This document shows, in pieces, positions 35,832-44,926 of a DNA stretch of 64,000 bases. The stretch is from a virus. The position numbers and the translations under genes were made by a program. Location of the stretch: IMG/VR virus record IMGVR_UViG_3300032242_003148, positions 62,001-126,000 of that record. One strand, written 5' to 3'. The stretch's first letter is position 1. Each line of letters opens with the position of its first letter. The notes under the pieces were generated by a model, which ran no database searches, had not been told where the DNA came from, and saw only the letters and a program-made list of their open reading frames with translations.

Positions 35832-38800
35832 TATACCACCAGTAGCAGATTGATGTAGTTCAGTGGGTACGGGACGTGTAACTGAAGGCTTACGTCAATC
35901 CGATCTTTGTAGTTAGGATTTTGTTGAATCTGAAGGATATCTGTGGCAGGAGTGAAGCTTACCAACTGATTACCTGCACGCACCGTATATGTCTGCGTGG
36001 CGTAGAAGTTCATCTGATTGATGATAGCGTCTCTGATTACTTGGATATTCGCAGGGTTGATATTATAAGTACCAATATACGGAGCAAGAATTCTCTTTAA
36101 TCCATAACTCATATTATCGACGTTTGTGGTGATAGAGTCTTCAGAGGTATTGAGGCTTGTTGCATCAGATGTCAGCTGGTGGCGTACATAAGGAGTTGCA
36201 CCTACAATGTTCTGAGTTACTAACCACACACCCTGTGAGGCCATTACGTTCAGTTGATCCTGATTGAATACATTAACAACCTTGTTCAGATTATCAGCAC
36301 CAAGTACAACTGTATTTGTTAATCCCTGGTGAGGAACAACACCCGCACGTAATCCAGCAAGGGCTGCTGCCATGAAGTATCCGGCGTATGTTACATTATT
36401 ATATTTATAAGAATCAGGGAATACCACACGCACACGACGGTTTCTATAGCTACCGGCGATTGCGGCAATATTGTTTGCACGCTCGTCGAGAGTATAGTTG
36501 CGAACAATCTGAGCTAATACAGGGGAAACAATCGGTGCGGAAAGCCCAGAAGTGATTGTGAATGAAGTCTGACTTCTGACTTGGCTCACAGTGTACTGTG
36601 AATAAGTCTGATTTCCGTTGGCGTCCGCGCTAAAGTTAATTCTGAGGGAATCGCCAGCGCGAACCCCATTAGTTATCAACGTAGCTCCAGGAATGGTGAC
36701 TAATGTATATTGTGTTCCAGCGTTAATTGGATCATCAGCAACTGTGGCAACCCAAGGGGTTGGGGTTGAACCTGTGGTATTGTTTACCTGACCCAGGGTT
36801 GAGCCTGTTCCATAGAGTACTGCTGTTGTTAAGTCCTGCTGGGACAACCAAGCAACACGCCAGAGACCTACGCCGGGTGTGCTGTAAGCATTAACGTGGG
36901 CAACCACAGCCTGCTGAATGGTGCGATCGAATGTAAGAGGAACAAAGCCATAAACTGCATCATTCTTTTGTGCGATAGCAATTGCTGCGTTGTAACCCGC
37001 CAGGTCGTCAGATCCCACACCAATGAAGTAAACCGTGGTATCATTTGAGTTTAAAACTGCGTTATAAACACCCTGGGCCAATGGATTATCAGGATGGATG
37101 GTGCCTAATTTAGTAGTAACATCGTCCTCGTTGTCAACAGAGCTAATTGAGGCGGCGTTGTCTGTCAGCAGATCTCTGTGCTCAATATATACCTTAGCAG
37201 AAGTTACTGTAAGAGGTAGCGGCGCTCCCCCAAACACTATATTTGCGTCGGTTGTAGTTACTCCGCTGTTAAGCTGAAGTTGATTAATTGCTACAGACTG
37301 CCAATTATAAGTGCCTGTAGTGAGATTCTGAATTGTTGGGACCTGAATAGATGCCTGATTAAGTGACAGCGTTACATACATAGTATTGCTGTTATTAATT
37401 GTGGCGCTAGGTAAGTTATCCGATAACTGAATAACGTTAACAGCTCCGAGAGATGCGGACTTTGCGTTAATGTAATAGCTATCTCCCTGAATTAATCCTG
37501 CGCTGGAGCTCGTTGTTCCTGCTGTGAATGTTGCGGTCACTCCATAATTACCGATGGTTATTGCGGAGTTGAGAGGAACGAGTACAGCTGCGGATGAATC
37601 TCCATTTGACGCTGTTATAGCAACTTGCGCACAAGTAGAAGCATTACCCGCACCGCTGTTGAGAGTGCTATCATAGAATGCACCTCCACGAACAACTGTG
37701 AGCTTGTATACTGCATCAGATGCACCCGAATAGGTTCCTGCAGCTGTATACGTTGCATTGGTTGTTAAAGCTGTAACTCCTAATGTCCAGCTCATGCCCA
37801 CCGTAAGTGAGTTTGCTGAAGCTGCGGCATTGGGTAGAGTTAATGTGATAGTATTGCCGGCGTCATCTGTATCCAAAACAAACGACCAGGTTTGTGATCC
37901 ACCTGAGCCTGAGGTTGTTATAGTTGCTGCTGTTGTTGCAAAAGCACCATTCTTGGAACTGATTGAAAACGTTGCATTAGATGCATTAGTTCCACCAGTG
38001 ACAGTGGCGGTGAGGGTATCACTCATGATACGAAGCGCCTTGTGCCCACTCCAGTTACCGGAATAAGCTGCAGCTACTGAGAATGAAGGAGCTGACGGGG
38101 CAGTTGTTGCTCCGGCCCAAACATATGTACCTGCGATAGGCTGTACCTTGGTGTAGATACCTACGTTGGAGGGATCTTCATACAGACCACCAACACGATA
38201 AGTTATGCCTGTTTCTGCGATACCAATAGAAGGTTCTGTGATAACGCGGTCGAGAACAACTGAGGTTGTGCTCTGAATACCTGTGATTAAGTAAGATGCT
38301 TGCGCAATTGCAGTTGTCTCGTTAGCTGTGTAAGTGATAGTAACTCCACTGGCGATTGAGGCTGTTGTGGCTGCGCTTAAGTTAACAGTGTACGGGCTGG
38401 ATGAGCCTGATGTGCTTACCACTGTTGTTCCTGAGGCGATACCCGAACCTGAGATAGGTGTACCAGCAACTAACCCTGTGATTGAGGATGTTGTGATTGC
38501 TGTTGCTCCTGAAGCCACAGTTGTGCCTGTGGTTGTGACTGTGCCTGTTGTACCCTGAGTACCTGAAACAAGGGTTAAGAACTGTCCGACATGAGCTGAA
38601 GTGAATGTCACGGAGGTGTCCGTGAAAATATTTGTCTGGGGATAAGCTACTGAACCAGTTGTGCTGGTGAAGGAGGCCGTACCTACAGAAGCGGCTAGAT
38701 TGCTGTTTTCAGCATATGTATCACGAATAAGTGCTGAGATTGTTGATGTTACTGAATTTCCTGCGCTATCTGTGACGTTAATTATGTCTCCAACCTGAAC

Positions 38801-39277
38801 ATCGCGGTTCGAGAGATATGTCGAACGTGAATAACCATACTGCGTTTGAAGCGCAGAAGTTGAATAATTCGTATTATTAGGATTCCACTTAACGCGGTTA
38901 GGATATTTATTACCATTAGCTGCGGTAACAAGACCAACCTGCGTTGCGGAGGATTGTGCTGCCACGTTGAAAGAAGCAAGCGGGAAGTATGTTGCAACAA
39001 CGTTCTCAAAGAAAACCTTGGTGTAGCTTGTATCAACCAGAGCACCGGCTGAAACGCTAGGAATGGCGTAAAGAACCGTTGATGCTGCTTGGTAGTTATT
39101 AACCTTAGAGGAATCGGTGGGGTGTACTGGAGTAACCTCGTCGCGCTCTGAAGCTACTGAGTATCTAGCTAAATCATACTGGGGACCGATGATAAAAGCT
39201 GCGAGGGGGTTTGTACGGTAAACAGGAATTTGTGTGAACTCCTGCTGAATTAATACTTTTGGTACGATGTATGCCAT
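35831..39277 (-). CDS. Tail sheath protein with a large inserted region
   Basis: The ends of this 1148-residue protein are sheath-like. The N-terminus (QIPVYRTNPLAAFIIGPQYD) matches the start of contractile sheath proteins. The C-terminal ~400 residues contain NRRVRVVFPDSYKYNN, YFMAAALAGLRAGVVPHQGL and the closing VSLQLHVPYPLNYINLLLVV. Between about residues 180 and 700 lies Thr/Ser/Gly/Ala-rich beta sequence that looks like added surface domains. Typical sheath proteins have about 400-700 residues. The gene has an AGGAG ribosome binding site and a strong upstream promoter. Confidence 0.82.
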   Translation of the reverse strand: MAYIVPKVLIQQEFTQIPVYRTNPLAAFIIGPQYDLARYSVASERDEVTPVHPTDSSKVNNYQAASTVLYAIPSVSAGALVDTSYTKVFFENVVATYFPLASFNVAAQSSATQVGLVTAANGNKYPNRVKWNPNNTNYSTSALQTQYGYSRSTYLSNRDVQVGDIINVTDSAGNSVTSTISALIRDTYAENSNLAASVGTASFTSTTGSVAYPQTNIFTDTSVTFTSAHVGQFLTLVSGTQGTTGTVTTTGTTVASGATAITTSSITGLVAGTPISGSGIASGTTVVSTSGSSSPYTVNLSAATTASIASGVTITYTANETTAIAQASYLITGIQSTTSVVLDRVITEPSIGIAETGITYRVGGLYEDPSNVGIYTKVQPIAGTYVWAGATTAPSAPSFSVAAAYSGNWSGHKALRIMSDTLTATVTGGTNASNATFSISSKNGAFATTAATITTSGSGGSQTWSFVLDTDDAGNTITLTLPNAAASANSLTVGMSWTLGVTALTTNATYTAAGTYSGASDAVYKLTVVRGGAFYDSTLNSGAGNASTCAQVAITASNGDSSAAVLVPLNSAITIGNYGVTATFTAGTTSSSAGLIQGDSYYINAKSASLGAVNVIQLSDNLPSATINNSNTMYVTLSLNQASIQVPTIQNLTTGTYNWQSVAINQLQLNSGVTTTDANIVFGGAPLPLTVTSAKVYIEHRDLLTDNAASISSVDNEDDVTTKLGTIHPDNPLAQGVYNAVLNSNDTTVYFIGVGSDDLAGYNAAIAIAQKNDAVYGFVPLTFDRTIQQAVVAHVNAYSTPGVGLWRVAWLSQQDLTTAVLYGTGSTLGQVNNTTGSTPTPWVATVADDPINAGTQYTLVTIPGATLITNGVRAGDSLRINFSADANGNQTYSQYTVSQVRSQTSFTITSGLSAPIVSPVLAQIVRNYTLDERANNIAAIAGSYRNRRVRVVFPDSYKYNNVTYAGYFMAAALAGLRAGVVPHQGLTNTVVLGADNLNKVVNVFNQDQLNVMASQGVWLVTQNIVGATPYVRHQLTSDATSLNTSEDSITTNVDNMSYGLKRILAPYIGTYNINPANIQVIRDAIINQMNFYATQTYTVRAGNQLVSFTPATDILQIQQNPNYKDRIDVSLQLHVPYPLNYINLLLVV

Positions 39278-39305
39278 ATTTTTTTCTCCTAGATTGTTGT
39301 TTATT

Positions 39306-39334
39306 ATTTTAAATCAGTATTCTCTTGGTTGCAA
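39306..39334 (-). promoter_or_regulatory. Promoter of the tail sheath gene
   Basis: TTGCAA (39334-39329), a 17 bp spacer and TAAAAT (39311-39306) on the minus strand precede the sheath ATG (39277) with a leader of about 20 bases carrying AGGAG. Confidence 0.6.
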
Positions 39335-39341
39335 GATTATT

Positions 39342-39369
39342 TCTCCGCTCACTGATTTAGGAGCGGAGA
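39342..39369 (-). terminator. Terminator-like hairpin before the sheath transcript
   Basis: TCTCCGCTC and GAGCGGAGA form a perfect 9 bp stem with a 10-base loop that includes the stop of the upstream gene. No U-tract follows (AATAATC), so it may work weakly or as an RNA processing signal. Confidence 0.35.
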
Positions 39370-40047
39370 TTCTGCACAGCTAGTAAAAACGGTAAAACTC
39401 ACTGTTTTTAATTTTAGATGATCTCCTGTAATTGTAAAGCCCATATCAAACGCAGTATACAAATTTAATGACACTGCATAGTGTTCTTTGGACTCTAAAT
39501 ATAGCGTAGGAGTGGTCATAGACTCAAGTCGGAATTTACGTAAAAAGAAATCTCTTCTGATCTCTTCTGCATGGTCTAGGTATACTCTTGATAAATACTG
39601 AGCAAATTGCTCAGCAAATCCTACGTTTGTACCCACCACAGTAACAACAATTGGCATCTCTAATATACTAAGTTTCGCCTTTTCGGAATTTCTAGAATCC
39701 CCACCTATCTGCTGATTAAACGTAGGATAATTATATTTAGCCTCGCCTCTGCTAACAAACACTGCAGGTCTTTTTTGTACAACGTCGTCTTTATAGTTAT
39801 ATGCTAGATCCAAAAATACTTCAGACTTTTTAGGGTCTCTATGGTATCTTTGAGAAAATACAAATCCTTGAGCCCTTGGATCGTTGGCAAGCATGTAGTT
39901 AGCTGCCATCTCATAACAAATGTTCTGAACTGTCCATGGGGTTAATACCAGGTTCTTACTGCTGGTTTCTTCTGGGGTAGGGGTATCCCTTGTAAACGGC
40001 GATACATAACCAACTAGGGGAGGACATGATAAATCTTCGTTACTCAT
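39349..40047 (-). CDS. Probable tail terminator/neck protein
   Basis: I take the ATG at 40047 (MSNEDLSCPPLVGYVSP), giving 232 residues. The protein has an alpha/beta pattern, with a helix NICYEMAANYMLAN, strands such as LSILEMPIVVTVVG, a helix FAEQFAQYLSRVYL and final strands. This fits tail terminator or neck-ring folds encoded just before the sheath gene. No specific family motif was identified. It overlaps the upstream gene by 8 bases. Confidence 0.5.
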   Translation of the reverse strand: MSNEDLSCPPLVGYVSPFTRDTPTPEETSSKNLVLTPWTVQNICYEMAANYMLANDPRAQGFVFSQRYHRDPKKSEVFLDLAYNYKDDVVQKRPAVFVSRGEAKYNYPTFNQQIGGDSRNSEKAKLSILEMPIVVTVVGTNVGFAEQFAQYLSRVYLDHAEEIRRDFFLRKFRLESMTTPTLYLESKEHYAVSLNLYTAFDMGFTITGDHLKLKTVSFTVFTSCAESPLLNQ

Positions 40048-40849
40048 ATAAATCAACAGGCACTTGAATTTGATATATGGTATCAGTGGGCGGGATCAAG
40101 CGCAATGTTACTTTCTGGCTTACTGGAATGCCTGTGCCTGGAAAATAAGTTATACCCTTAGCTAGCACATCATATCTAAATCCATCTATATTCGTGCATA
40201 TTACATCTCGTACATCTAATGATGGATAGCCTGGAAATCTTGCTATTGTGTCTGCAGTTTCTTTTACACCTAACCCTTGAGGGTCCATCTGTTTATCAAG
40301 CTGTGCAGTATCTATTACATAGCTACATGGCACAGGAGAAAAGTATCCACCCTCTATACCAATACCAAAATCCGCTGTTCTTTCATCAGCGATAGATACC
40401 CCTGATACAGGGTCTACTGTGGGTGTCGCCACAGCGCCATATGATTTTTTCTTTAATAACCAGGCTTCATGACCTGCGAATCTAGATAATAAAAATTCTT
40501 TTCTTAGTATCTCACTAGCCATTGCATATCTGCGTTGCTCTGTGGTGGTATGCCCAAAAATAATAGAGTTAGAATAATATGTCTGTTTGTCTCCTGTGGT
40601 TAATACAATCCTATAATTATAATTCAAACTCCAAGATTGCTTTTGATTAGAATTATCAATTGCAAAAAAATTATCTCCCACTTCAACCTCGTAGCTTATC
40701 TCGCTAAAGTCAAGAGTCTGACTTACCTGCAGTTTAAAATTATAAGGTAGTGGTGCATTGAAAAATGGATCTAATTCCCACTGAACAAAATGCCCCCTGA
40801 CAAAATCAGGGATCATAAACAGCTTGGAAAATACTTCTGCGACGTACAT
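40040..40849 (-). CDS. Neck/tail completion protein
   Basis: This 269-residue protein starts with a beta-sandwich-like region resembling a fibronectin-type or Ig-like fold (LDFSEISYEVEVGDNFFAI, YNYRIVLTTGDKQTYYSNSI). It then has a helix MASEILRKEFLLSRFAGHEA and a C-terminal beta region. Coupled neighbours and position between head and sheath genes suggest a connector or neck component. Family not recognised. Confidence 0.5.
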   Translation of the reverse strand: MYVAEVFSKLFMIPDFVRGHFVQWELDPFFNAPLPYNFKLQVSQTLDFSEISYEVEVGDNFFAIDNSNQKQSWSLNYNYRIVLTTGDKQTYYSNSIIFGHTTTEQRRYAMASEILRKEFLLSRFAGHEAWLLKKKSYGAVATPTVDPVSGVSIADERTADFGIGIEGGYFSPVPCSYVIDTAQLDKQMDPQGLGVKETADTIARFPGYPSLDVRDVICTNIDGFRYDVLAKGITYFPGTGIPVSQKVTLRLIPPTDTIYQIQVPVDLYE

Positions 40850-40850
40850 A

Positions 40851-41072
40851 TTATTTTCTTATTTGCAGCACCATACTCATTATTTCCTTAGCCATCAAAC
40901 CTACTGGAGATGTATTATTAGATACCGTTGACGCCCCTATTAATATTTTGTTAACGGGGTTTTTTTTAACTTGAGCGGCCAAGATAGCCCTGGTTAACGG
41001 GCCATATTTATCTGAGCTTTGCTCTATCGCCGAACCTAACTTATTTAATGAAGCTATAAATTGATTATCCAT
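40851..41072 (-). CDS. Small neck-region hypothetical protein
   Basis: This 73-residue helical protein (MDNQFIASLNKLGSAIEQSS..., ending MSMVLQIRK) is packed between two structural genes with one-base gaps. No recognised domain. Probably a minor structural or assembly factor. Confidence 0.5.
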   Translation of the reverse strand: MDNQFIASLNKLGSAIEQSSDKYGPLTRAILAAQVKKNPVNKILIGASTVSNNTSPVGLMAKEIMSMVLQIRK

Positions 41073-41073
41073 A

Positions 41074-41520
41074 TTAGCCTATATTGCGGAAAAGATATTC
41101 GGAGTGCTTTGTTCCGTAGACCTGTGCAATATTATGGCTAATTCTGATGTTCTTTGCTAATTCTTTAAATTCATTCCAAAGCTCACCTCCGAGTTGGCCA
41201 AATATCTGTGCCTTATCCTTATCATTAATTTGAACACCGTCTGCAGCGTAGCTAAATTGATTACCTGCCTCATTAATAGATGCTGAGCGAAGTAGATAGC
41301 CTGCGGTACCCAACATTAATAGAGCCCTGAATGGAAAATTCTCTATGGTGTAGAACGTACCTATTGGTGGAGGCATTAAATTATAATAGTCCACAGTATT
41401 AATCATTGCCTGATTAATCATCTCTGGAGTCCAACGAATACCTAAGATGAGCGGGTTTAATTCCGCCCTGTCCATCATGAACAGTCTTATTTCCTCGGGA
41501 GTAATAATAGAAGTAGCCAT
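41074..41520 (-). CDS. Probable head-tail connector/neck protein
   Basis: This 148-residue, mostly helical protein begins TSIITPEEIRLFMMDRAELN, a form typical of head-completion (connector-type) proteins that start with helices packing under the portal. It has a middle turn (PPPIGTFYTIENFP) and a long C-terminal helix. It is among the first genes after the capsid terminator, where connector proteins usually lie. The exact family is not established. Confidence 0.5.
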   Translation of the reverse strand: MATSIITPEEIRLFMMDRAELNPLILGIRWTPEMINQAMINTVDYYNLMPPPIGTFYTIENFPFRALLMLGTAGYLLRSASINEAGNQFSYAADGVQINDKDKAQIFGQLGGELWNEFKELAKNIRISHNIAQVYGTKHSEYLFRNIG

Positions 41521-41521
41521 A

Positions 41522-41752
41522 TTATTTTATTTTAGGATTCTTTAAATCAGTTAATGGCTTAGGTGCAGCTCCAGATGTTGTGGTATTTCCTCCAGGACTT
41601 ACCGGAGAAGAAGAAATAGGCATTCTTTTAAGAGGCTGAGCATTGTGTATCTGGGGAGAAATTAAATTATTCTCAGGTGCGGTCTCTTGTGAGCTTCCTG
41701 TAGCCAATTCTGCGTGCTTTAAAAAACTATCAAGTACATCTATGGAATTCAT
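41522..41752 (-). CDS. Small proline- and serine-rich hypothetical protein
   Basis: The N-terminal 20 residues are helical (MNSIDVLDSFLKHAELATG) and the rest of this 76-residue protein is disordered, Pro/Ser/Asn-rich and ends LTDLKNPKIK. The helix resembles the short N-terminal helices of several head proteins in this window. A strong promoter lies immediately upstream, so it leads the neck-tail transcript. Confidence 0.5.
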   Translation of the reverse strand: MNSIDVLDSFLKHAELATGSSQETAPENNLISPQIHNAQPLKRMPISSSPVSPGGNTTTSGAAPKPLTDLKNPKIK

Positions 41753-41758
41753 AATTAC

Positions 41759-41787
41759 ATTATAGCTTTACGCACATTAGTTGTGAA
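41759..41787 (-). promoter_or_regulatory. Strong sigma-70-type promoter of the neck operon
   Basis: TTCACA (41787-41782), a 17 bp spacer and TATAAT (41764-41759) on the minus strand follow a strong terminator and precede the 76-residue gene by a few bases. This is the best promoter match in the window. Confidence 0.65.
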
Positions 41788-41798
41788 TACAAATAACC

Positions 41799-41834
41799 TA
41801 TAAAAAGATTAGGGGGAGCCGAAGCTCCCCCTAA
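41799..41834 (-). terminator. Strong rho-independent terminator after the capsid gene
   Basis: TTAGGGGGAGC and GCTCCCCCTAA form a perfect 11 bp stem closed by a UUCG tetraloop on the minus strand, followed by TCTTTTTATA. It begins 27 bases after the major capsid stop. Confidence 0.93.
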
Positions 41835-41860
41835 GACTTTATTTAACTCTGTAGTTAAGC

Positions 41861-42817
41861 TTACTTGAAGGTAACCTTTACTGCGCCCTTCACGTTACCG
41901 ATTGCGAGGGAGATGTTCAGGTACTGGAAGTACTCAAGGAAGTATGCTTCGTTCTTCATGAACACTGTGAGCGGCTGGAGCCTGTAGTACTTACCTAAGA
42001 ACTCCTCAGAAGAGAAGAGATAGATAACACCATCAGGAACGAGATCACGCTTGATTGTGTAGATGGGCTTCACACCAAGAAGAGTCTTGGAGGGGAGACC
42101 ATTAACAAACATATCCTGGGCGAGATCACCACCAACTTCCGAGCGACCCATTTTCACGAAGTCGTCAGCAGTTACTGTGTTCATCAGCATAACACCCTTG
42201 CTCTCACCGCCATCTGGCTGTGAAGGACCAAAGGGAACCTGGAGGCGCTTGATAACCTTGAAGGCTTCTGCAACAGTCTCACGTGTGATACCACCGGAGA
42301 TGCTAACGTTCTGAGGAAGGCTCAGGCCGTTTGCGCTGTTAGCTGTATCGGGTGAACCGATATTGCTGTTAATAGTGTTGATGAAGCTGGTGTCGATCTG
42401 AGTAGCGATGTCCTTGGTGCTGAGTTCGAGCATGATTGCACGAATATCATAGTCATAGGTACGAAGCTTATCGATGTCCTTGTTATACTTAGGTGACACG
42501 ATGCGGCTGAAGTACGAAGGATAACGTGTACCCTTGAACTGGAAGGCATCAGGAACAACACCGAGGGGGACTGTCACAGCGGGGGCTGTATCAGGCTCAC
42601 GGTCGTTCCACTTAACAAGGAGCTCAGGATCCTGGGCCTTGTCGAGCTCATCATTGCTGAGATCAATAGGGGTGAGGATCTTTTCTGCGAAGCTTTCTTC
42701 ACGGAGTTTGTTGCGGGTGAACTGCTGGGCGGAAACAGCTGCCTGCTTCTCTTGTCCAGCCTTTACCATCTCAACGAATGTGTCGTTGAACACTTTTTGG
42801 TCGGCGATTTTTTCCAT
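41861..42817 (-). CDS. Major capsid protein
   Basis: The 318-residue protein fits an HK97-fold major capsid protein by length, order of helix and strand elements, and place after protease, scaffold and decoration genes. It has an N-terminal helical arm, a LRTYDYDIRAIMLELSTKDI segment and a GVKPIYTIKRDLVPDGVIYL strand pair. The C-terminus is FLEYFQYLNISLAIGNVKGA. Codons are noticeably more GC-rich and regular than in neighbours, consistent with very high expression. The first ~28 residues, ending GQEKQA, resemble the head-targeting module and may be removed by the protease (inference). Confidence 0.85.
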   Translation of the reverse strand: MEKIADQKVFNDTFVEMVKAGQEKQAAVSAQQFTRNKLREESFAEKILTPIDLSNDELDKAQDPELLVKWNDREPDTAPAVTVPLGVVPDAFQFKGTRYPSYFSRIVSPKYNKDIDKLRTYDYDIRAIMLELSTKDIATQIDTSFINTINSNIGSPDTANSANGLSLPQNVSISGGITRETVAEAFKVIKRLQVPFGPSQPDGGESKGVMLMNTVTADDFVKMGRSEVGGDLAQDMFVNGLPSKTLLGVKPIYTIKRDLVPDGVIYLFSSEEFLGKYYRLQPLTVFMKNEAYFLEYFQYLNISLAIGNVKGAVKVTFK

Positions 42818-42838
42818 ATTATTATATATCCTTGTTAA

Positions 42839-43327
42839 TTAGGCTGCGAGTAATTTGACACCGAGGAAAGCCTTAACAGCTCCTACAGTTGCACCTGTGC
42901 TAGTGTCAGGAAGGGTACGAATACCTTCAACCGTACCAATTAACTTGGCATTGGTGGATGTTGTGGACAACACACCAGCTGTGGTTGCGTAGAGACGCGT
43001 ACCGATAGGATAGTTTGTTGCATTGACTGCAGAATCTGTTGCGCTGCTGTCTACCTCGAGAACTGTGTCTCCGGAGACCAGATAGATACCAATGGATCCT
43101 GTTGCGACTGCATCACCGTCACCGAGGCCGGTGGAAGTGCTGTAGGTATTTAATGAAAAGCCAACTAGGTCGTCTGCAGGGGAACCGGAAACACCTAAGG
43201 CGGCGGTACCATCTGTCTTGACGCGGACTACTTGGCCTGCGATTACTGACTGACTAGCGGCGAGCGTGGCAACCTTATCGGCTTGGCCTAAGCTCAGGGC
43301 TGGTCCTTTTTTGAAGTTAATAGCCAT
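42839..43327 (-). CDS. Probable capsid decoration protein
   Basis: The start is ATG at 43327 (MAINFKKGPALSLGQADKVA); longer versions have only TTG starts. The 162-residue product is Ala/Gly/Thr/Val-rich and beta-structured, with ending KAFLGVKLLAA. Proteins of this type next to capsid genes usually stabilise or decorate the capsid. The codon use is capsid-like. Its leader of about 100 bases follows a good promoter, and the A-rich region before the ATG lacks a clear Shine-Dalgarno sequence. Confidence 0.65.
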   Translation of the reverse strand: MAINFKKGPALSLGQADKVATLAASQSVIAGQVVRVKTDGTAALGVSGSPADDLVGFSLNTYSTSTGLGDGDAVATGSIGIYLVSGDTVLEVDSSATDSAVNATNYPIGTRLYATTAGVLSTTSTNAKLIGTVEGIRTLPDTSTGATVGAVKAFLGVKLLAA

Positions 43328-43436
43328 ATTTTTGTTTTTTGTTTGTTGTTGTTTGATTTTGGTTTTCGCTTCTGCGCCCTCATACCGGTACCGATCAAGG
43401 TAACACAAGTCGCATTGCCGAAGTTTTGTATATTTA

Positions 43437-43465
43437 ATTATTACAAAATTGTTTTATAGAGTCAA
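43437..43465 (-). promoter_or_regulatory. Promoter for decoration and major capsid genes
   Basis: TTGACT (43465-43460), a 17 bp spacer and AATAAT (43442-43437) lie on the minus strand in the 149-base gap before the decoration gene. Confidence 0.6.
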
Positions 43466-43476
43466 ATAAATAAAAT

Positions 43477-43869
43477 TTATTCGTCTAGAAGATTGTAGTT
43501 AGCATCATAGCCAAATGCCTTACGCATTACAGGATCTGAGTTATCTCCAGCGGTTTTAACAGAGGCTACTTCGCCAAATGTTGAAACGTCTGAAGCTTCG
43601 CAAACCTTTTGAATGATTGTGGCGAGATACTTATGATCTTCTTTTGCTTTCTTGATGAATCTGCGCTTGTCATATTCATCGTTGATAAAATCGGAGTCAT
43701 AAAGAGCGTTAGCAGCTAACTTGAGTGCGTGATTAAATTCTTCGTCGCGCTCTTCGAGTTCTGCGGCTCTTTTTTCATGAACGCTAGAAAGCTCAGCCTT
43801 GAGACTTTGGATCTCTGATTGAGCTTGCTTTACAAACTCCTCAATTTTGCTGAGCATTTCTTTGTCCAT
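43477..43869 (-). CDS. Coiled-coil head-region protein
   Basis: In this 130-residue protein residues 1-45 form a heptad coiled coil (KIEEFVKQAQSEIQSLKAEL). A helical domain follows, with FIKKAKEDHKYLATIIQKVC, and the C-terminus ends SVKTAGDNSDPVMRKAFGYD... The KQA and KTA tripeptides resemble others in nearby head proteins. It could be a scaffold or internal core component. Confidence 0.6.
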   Translation of the reverse strand: MDKEMLSKIEEFVKQAQSEIQSLKAELSSVHEKRAAELEERDEEFNHALKLAANALYDSDFINDEYDKRRFIKKAKEDHKYLATIIQKVCEASDVSTFGEVASVKTAGDNSDPVMRKAFGYDANYNLLDE

Positions 43870-44008
43870 TTTCGTTACTGGTTCCCTCTAAGAGGATTAA
43901 ACTTTCTATATATTCTAAAACTTTTCTCTTGTCCGCGTCTGTTAGTTGAGTAAGAGCCTTCAGGGATTCTAGTTCTAAAGAGGATTGGACTCCTGTAGAA
44001 CTATCCAT
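43841..44008 (-). CDS. Possible 55-residue helical protein
   Basis: An ATG at 44008 opens 55 codons (MDSSTGVQSSLELESLKALT, then LTDADKRKVLEYIESLILL) that fill the gap between scaffold and coiled-coil genes and overlap the latter by 29 bases. The predicted helices look real, and the gap would otherwise be unusual for this packed region. There is no strong ribosome binding site. Confidence 0.45.
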   Translation of the reverse strand: MDSSTGVQSSLELESLKALTQLTDADKRKVLEYIESLILLEGTSNENGQRNAQQN

Positions 44009-44020
44009 AAAGGCTTTTAA

Positions 44021-44926
44021 TTACTTAGCAGCTTCGGTCTTGAGGCGCTCGAGAACAATGTTAGCTACTGACTCAGCCAGCTTTGTTTGAAACTCAACTG
44101 ACTCAGCGGCCTGCTTCTCTTGAGCTTCCTTGCTGAGAACAGACTCAGCAAACTGAGAAAGTTCTGCAACCTTTGCCTTTAGTGCTTCGTTCTCCTGGGC
44201 GGCTTCTTCAAAAGCGGCCTGCTTAACAATCTCCTCGAAATAAGCTGCACCTGCGGCCTCTGCCTGCTTTTCTGTATCTGCAACCTTTTCTGTTTCTAAT
44301 TCTTGCGCGGCTTGAGCGATGAGCATGTCAAGATCACGGCGACCAGCTTCCTTCATAAGAGTAGCTTCGTCAGCAACTGTCTCAGACGCAGTCTTTAAAA
44401 GGGCTGCGCAGAATTGGCGACCAAGTTCATAGGAAGCAACCTTGCTGGCGAGTTCAGAAACTTCATCAGAGGCTTTCTTTGCTTCAGCGGCAGGCTCTGC
44501 ACTATCTGAGCTAGGCTTTTGATCACCTGTGGTCTGGGGGGTATTCTTATCAGCACCAACTTCGTTCTTGTTAGTGGTCTCGTGTTCATCCTTAACTGAC
44601 TCAGGCTTGTCTGTGGCTGGTTCGCCAGTAACTGCGTCTTGAGCGTCAGCATGCTTGCGGATGATGTCTAAAATTTCGTTACCAAGAGTTTCTGCTGTTT
44701 TAGCTGCAGGCTCTGCGGAATCCTTGGAGGGGGCTTGATGATAGCTCTGAGCGAGGTTATCAGCACCAACGTTGTTCTTATTGGTGGTCTCGTGCTCTTC
44801 TTTAACAGCTTCAGGCTTCTGGGAAGCGGGTTCACCAGTGACTGACTTCTGTGCCTCTTCGGCTTGCTTCTTAACCAGCGAGTGAAGCTGATTTAATACT
44901 TCGGCGTGTTTTGTTAATTTGCCCAT
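44021..44926 (-). CDS. Probable scaffold/prohead core protein with internal repeat
   Basis: This 301-residue protein is extremely rich in Ala, Glu and Lys and has a helical second half (VKQAAFEEAAQENEALKAKV), the usual character of phage scaffolds. The first half holds two copies of a ~70-residue repeat marked by VTGEPA-x-x-KPE-x-VK-x-EHETTNKN-x-VGAD and then SAEPAA. Many K-x-A tripeptides (KQA, KTA, KKA) could be protease sites. It has an excellent promoter and a TAGGAG ribosome binding site. Confidence 0.7.
   Translation of the reverse strand: MGKLTKHAEVLNQLHSLVKKQAEEAQKSVTGEPASQKPEAVKEEHETTNKNNVGADNLAQSYHQAPSKDSAEPAAKTAETLGNEILDIIRKHADAQDAVTGEPATDKPESVKDEHETTNKNEVGADKNTPQTTGDQKPSSDSAEPAAEAKKASDEVSELASKVASYELGRQFCAALLKTASETVADEATLMKEAGRRDLDMLIAQAAQELETEKVADTEKQAEAAGAAYFEEIVKQAAFEEAAQENEALKAKVAELSQFAESVLSKEAQEKQAAESVEFQTKLAESVANIVLERLKTEAAK

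Noticed and set aside
42839-43408. Longer 189-residue version of the decoration protein
   Set aside because: The extension begins with TTG and contains low-complexity lysine/glutamine codons from the untranslated leader; ATG 43327 starts the structured protein.
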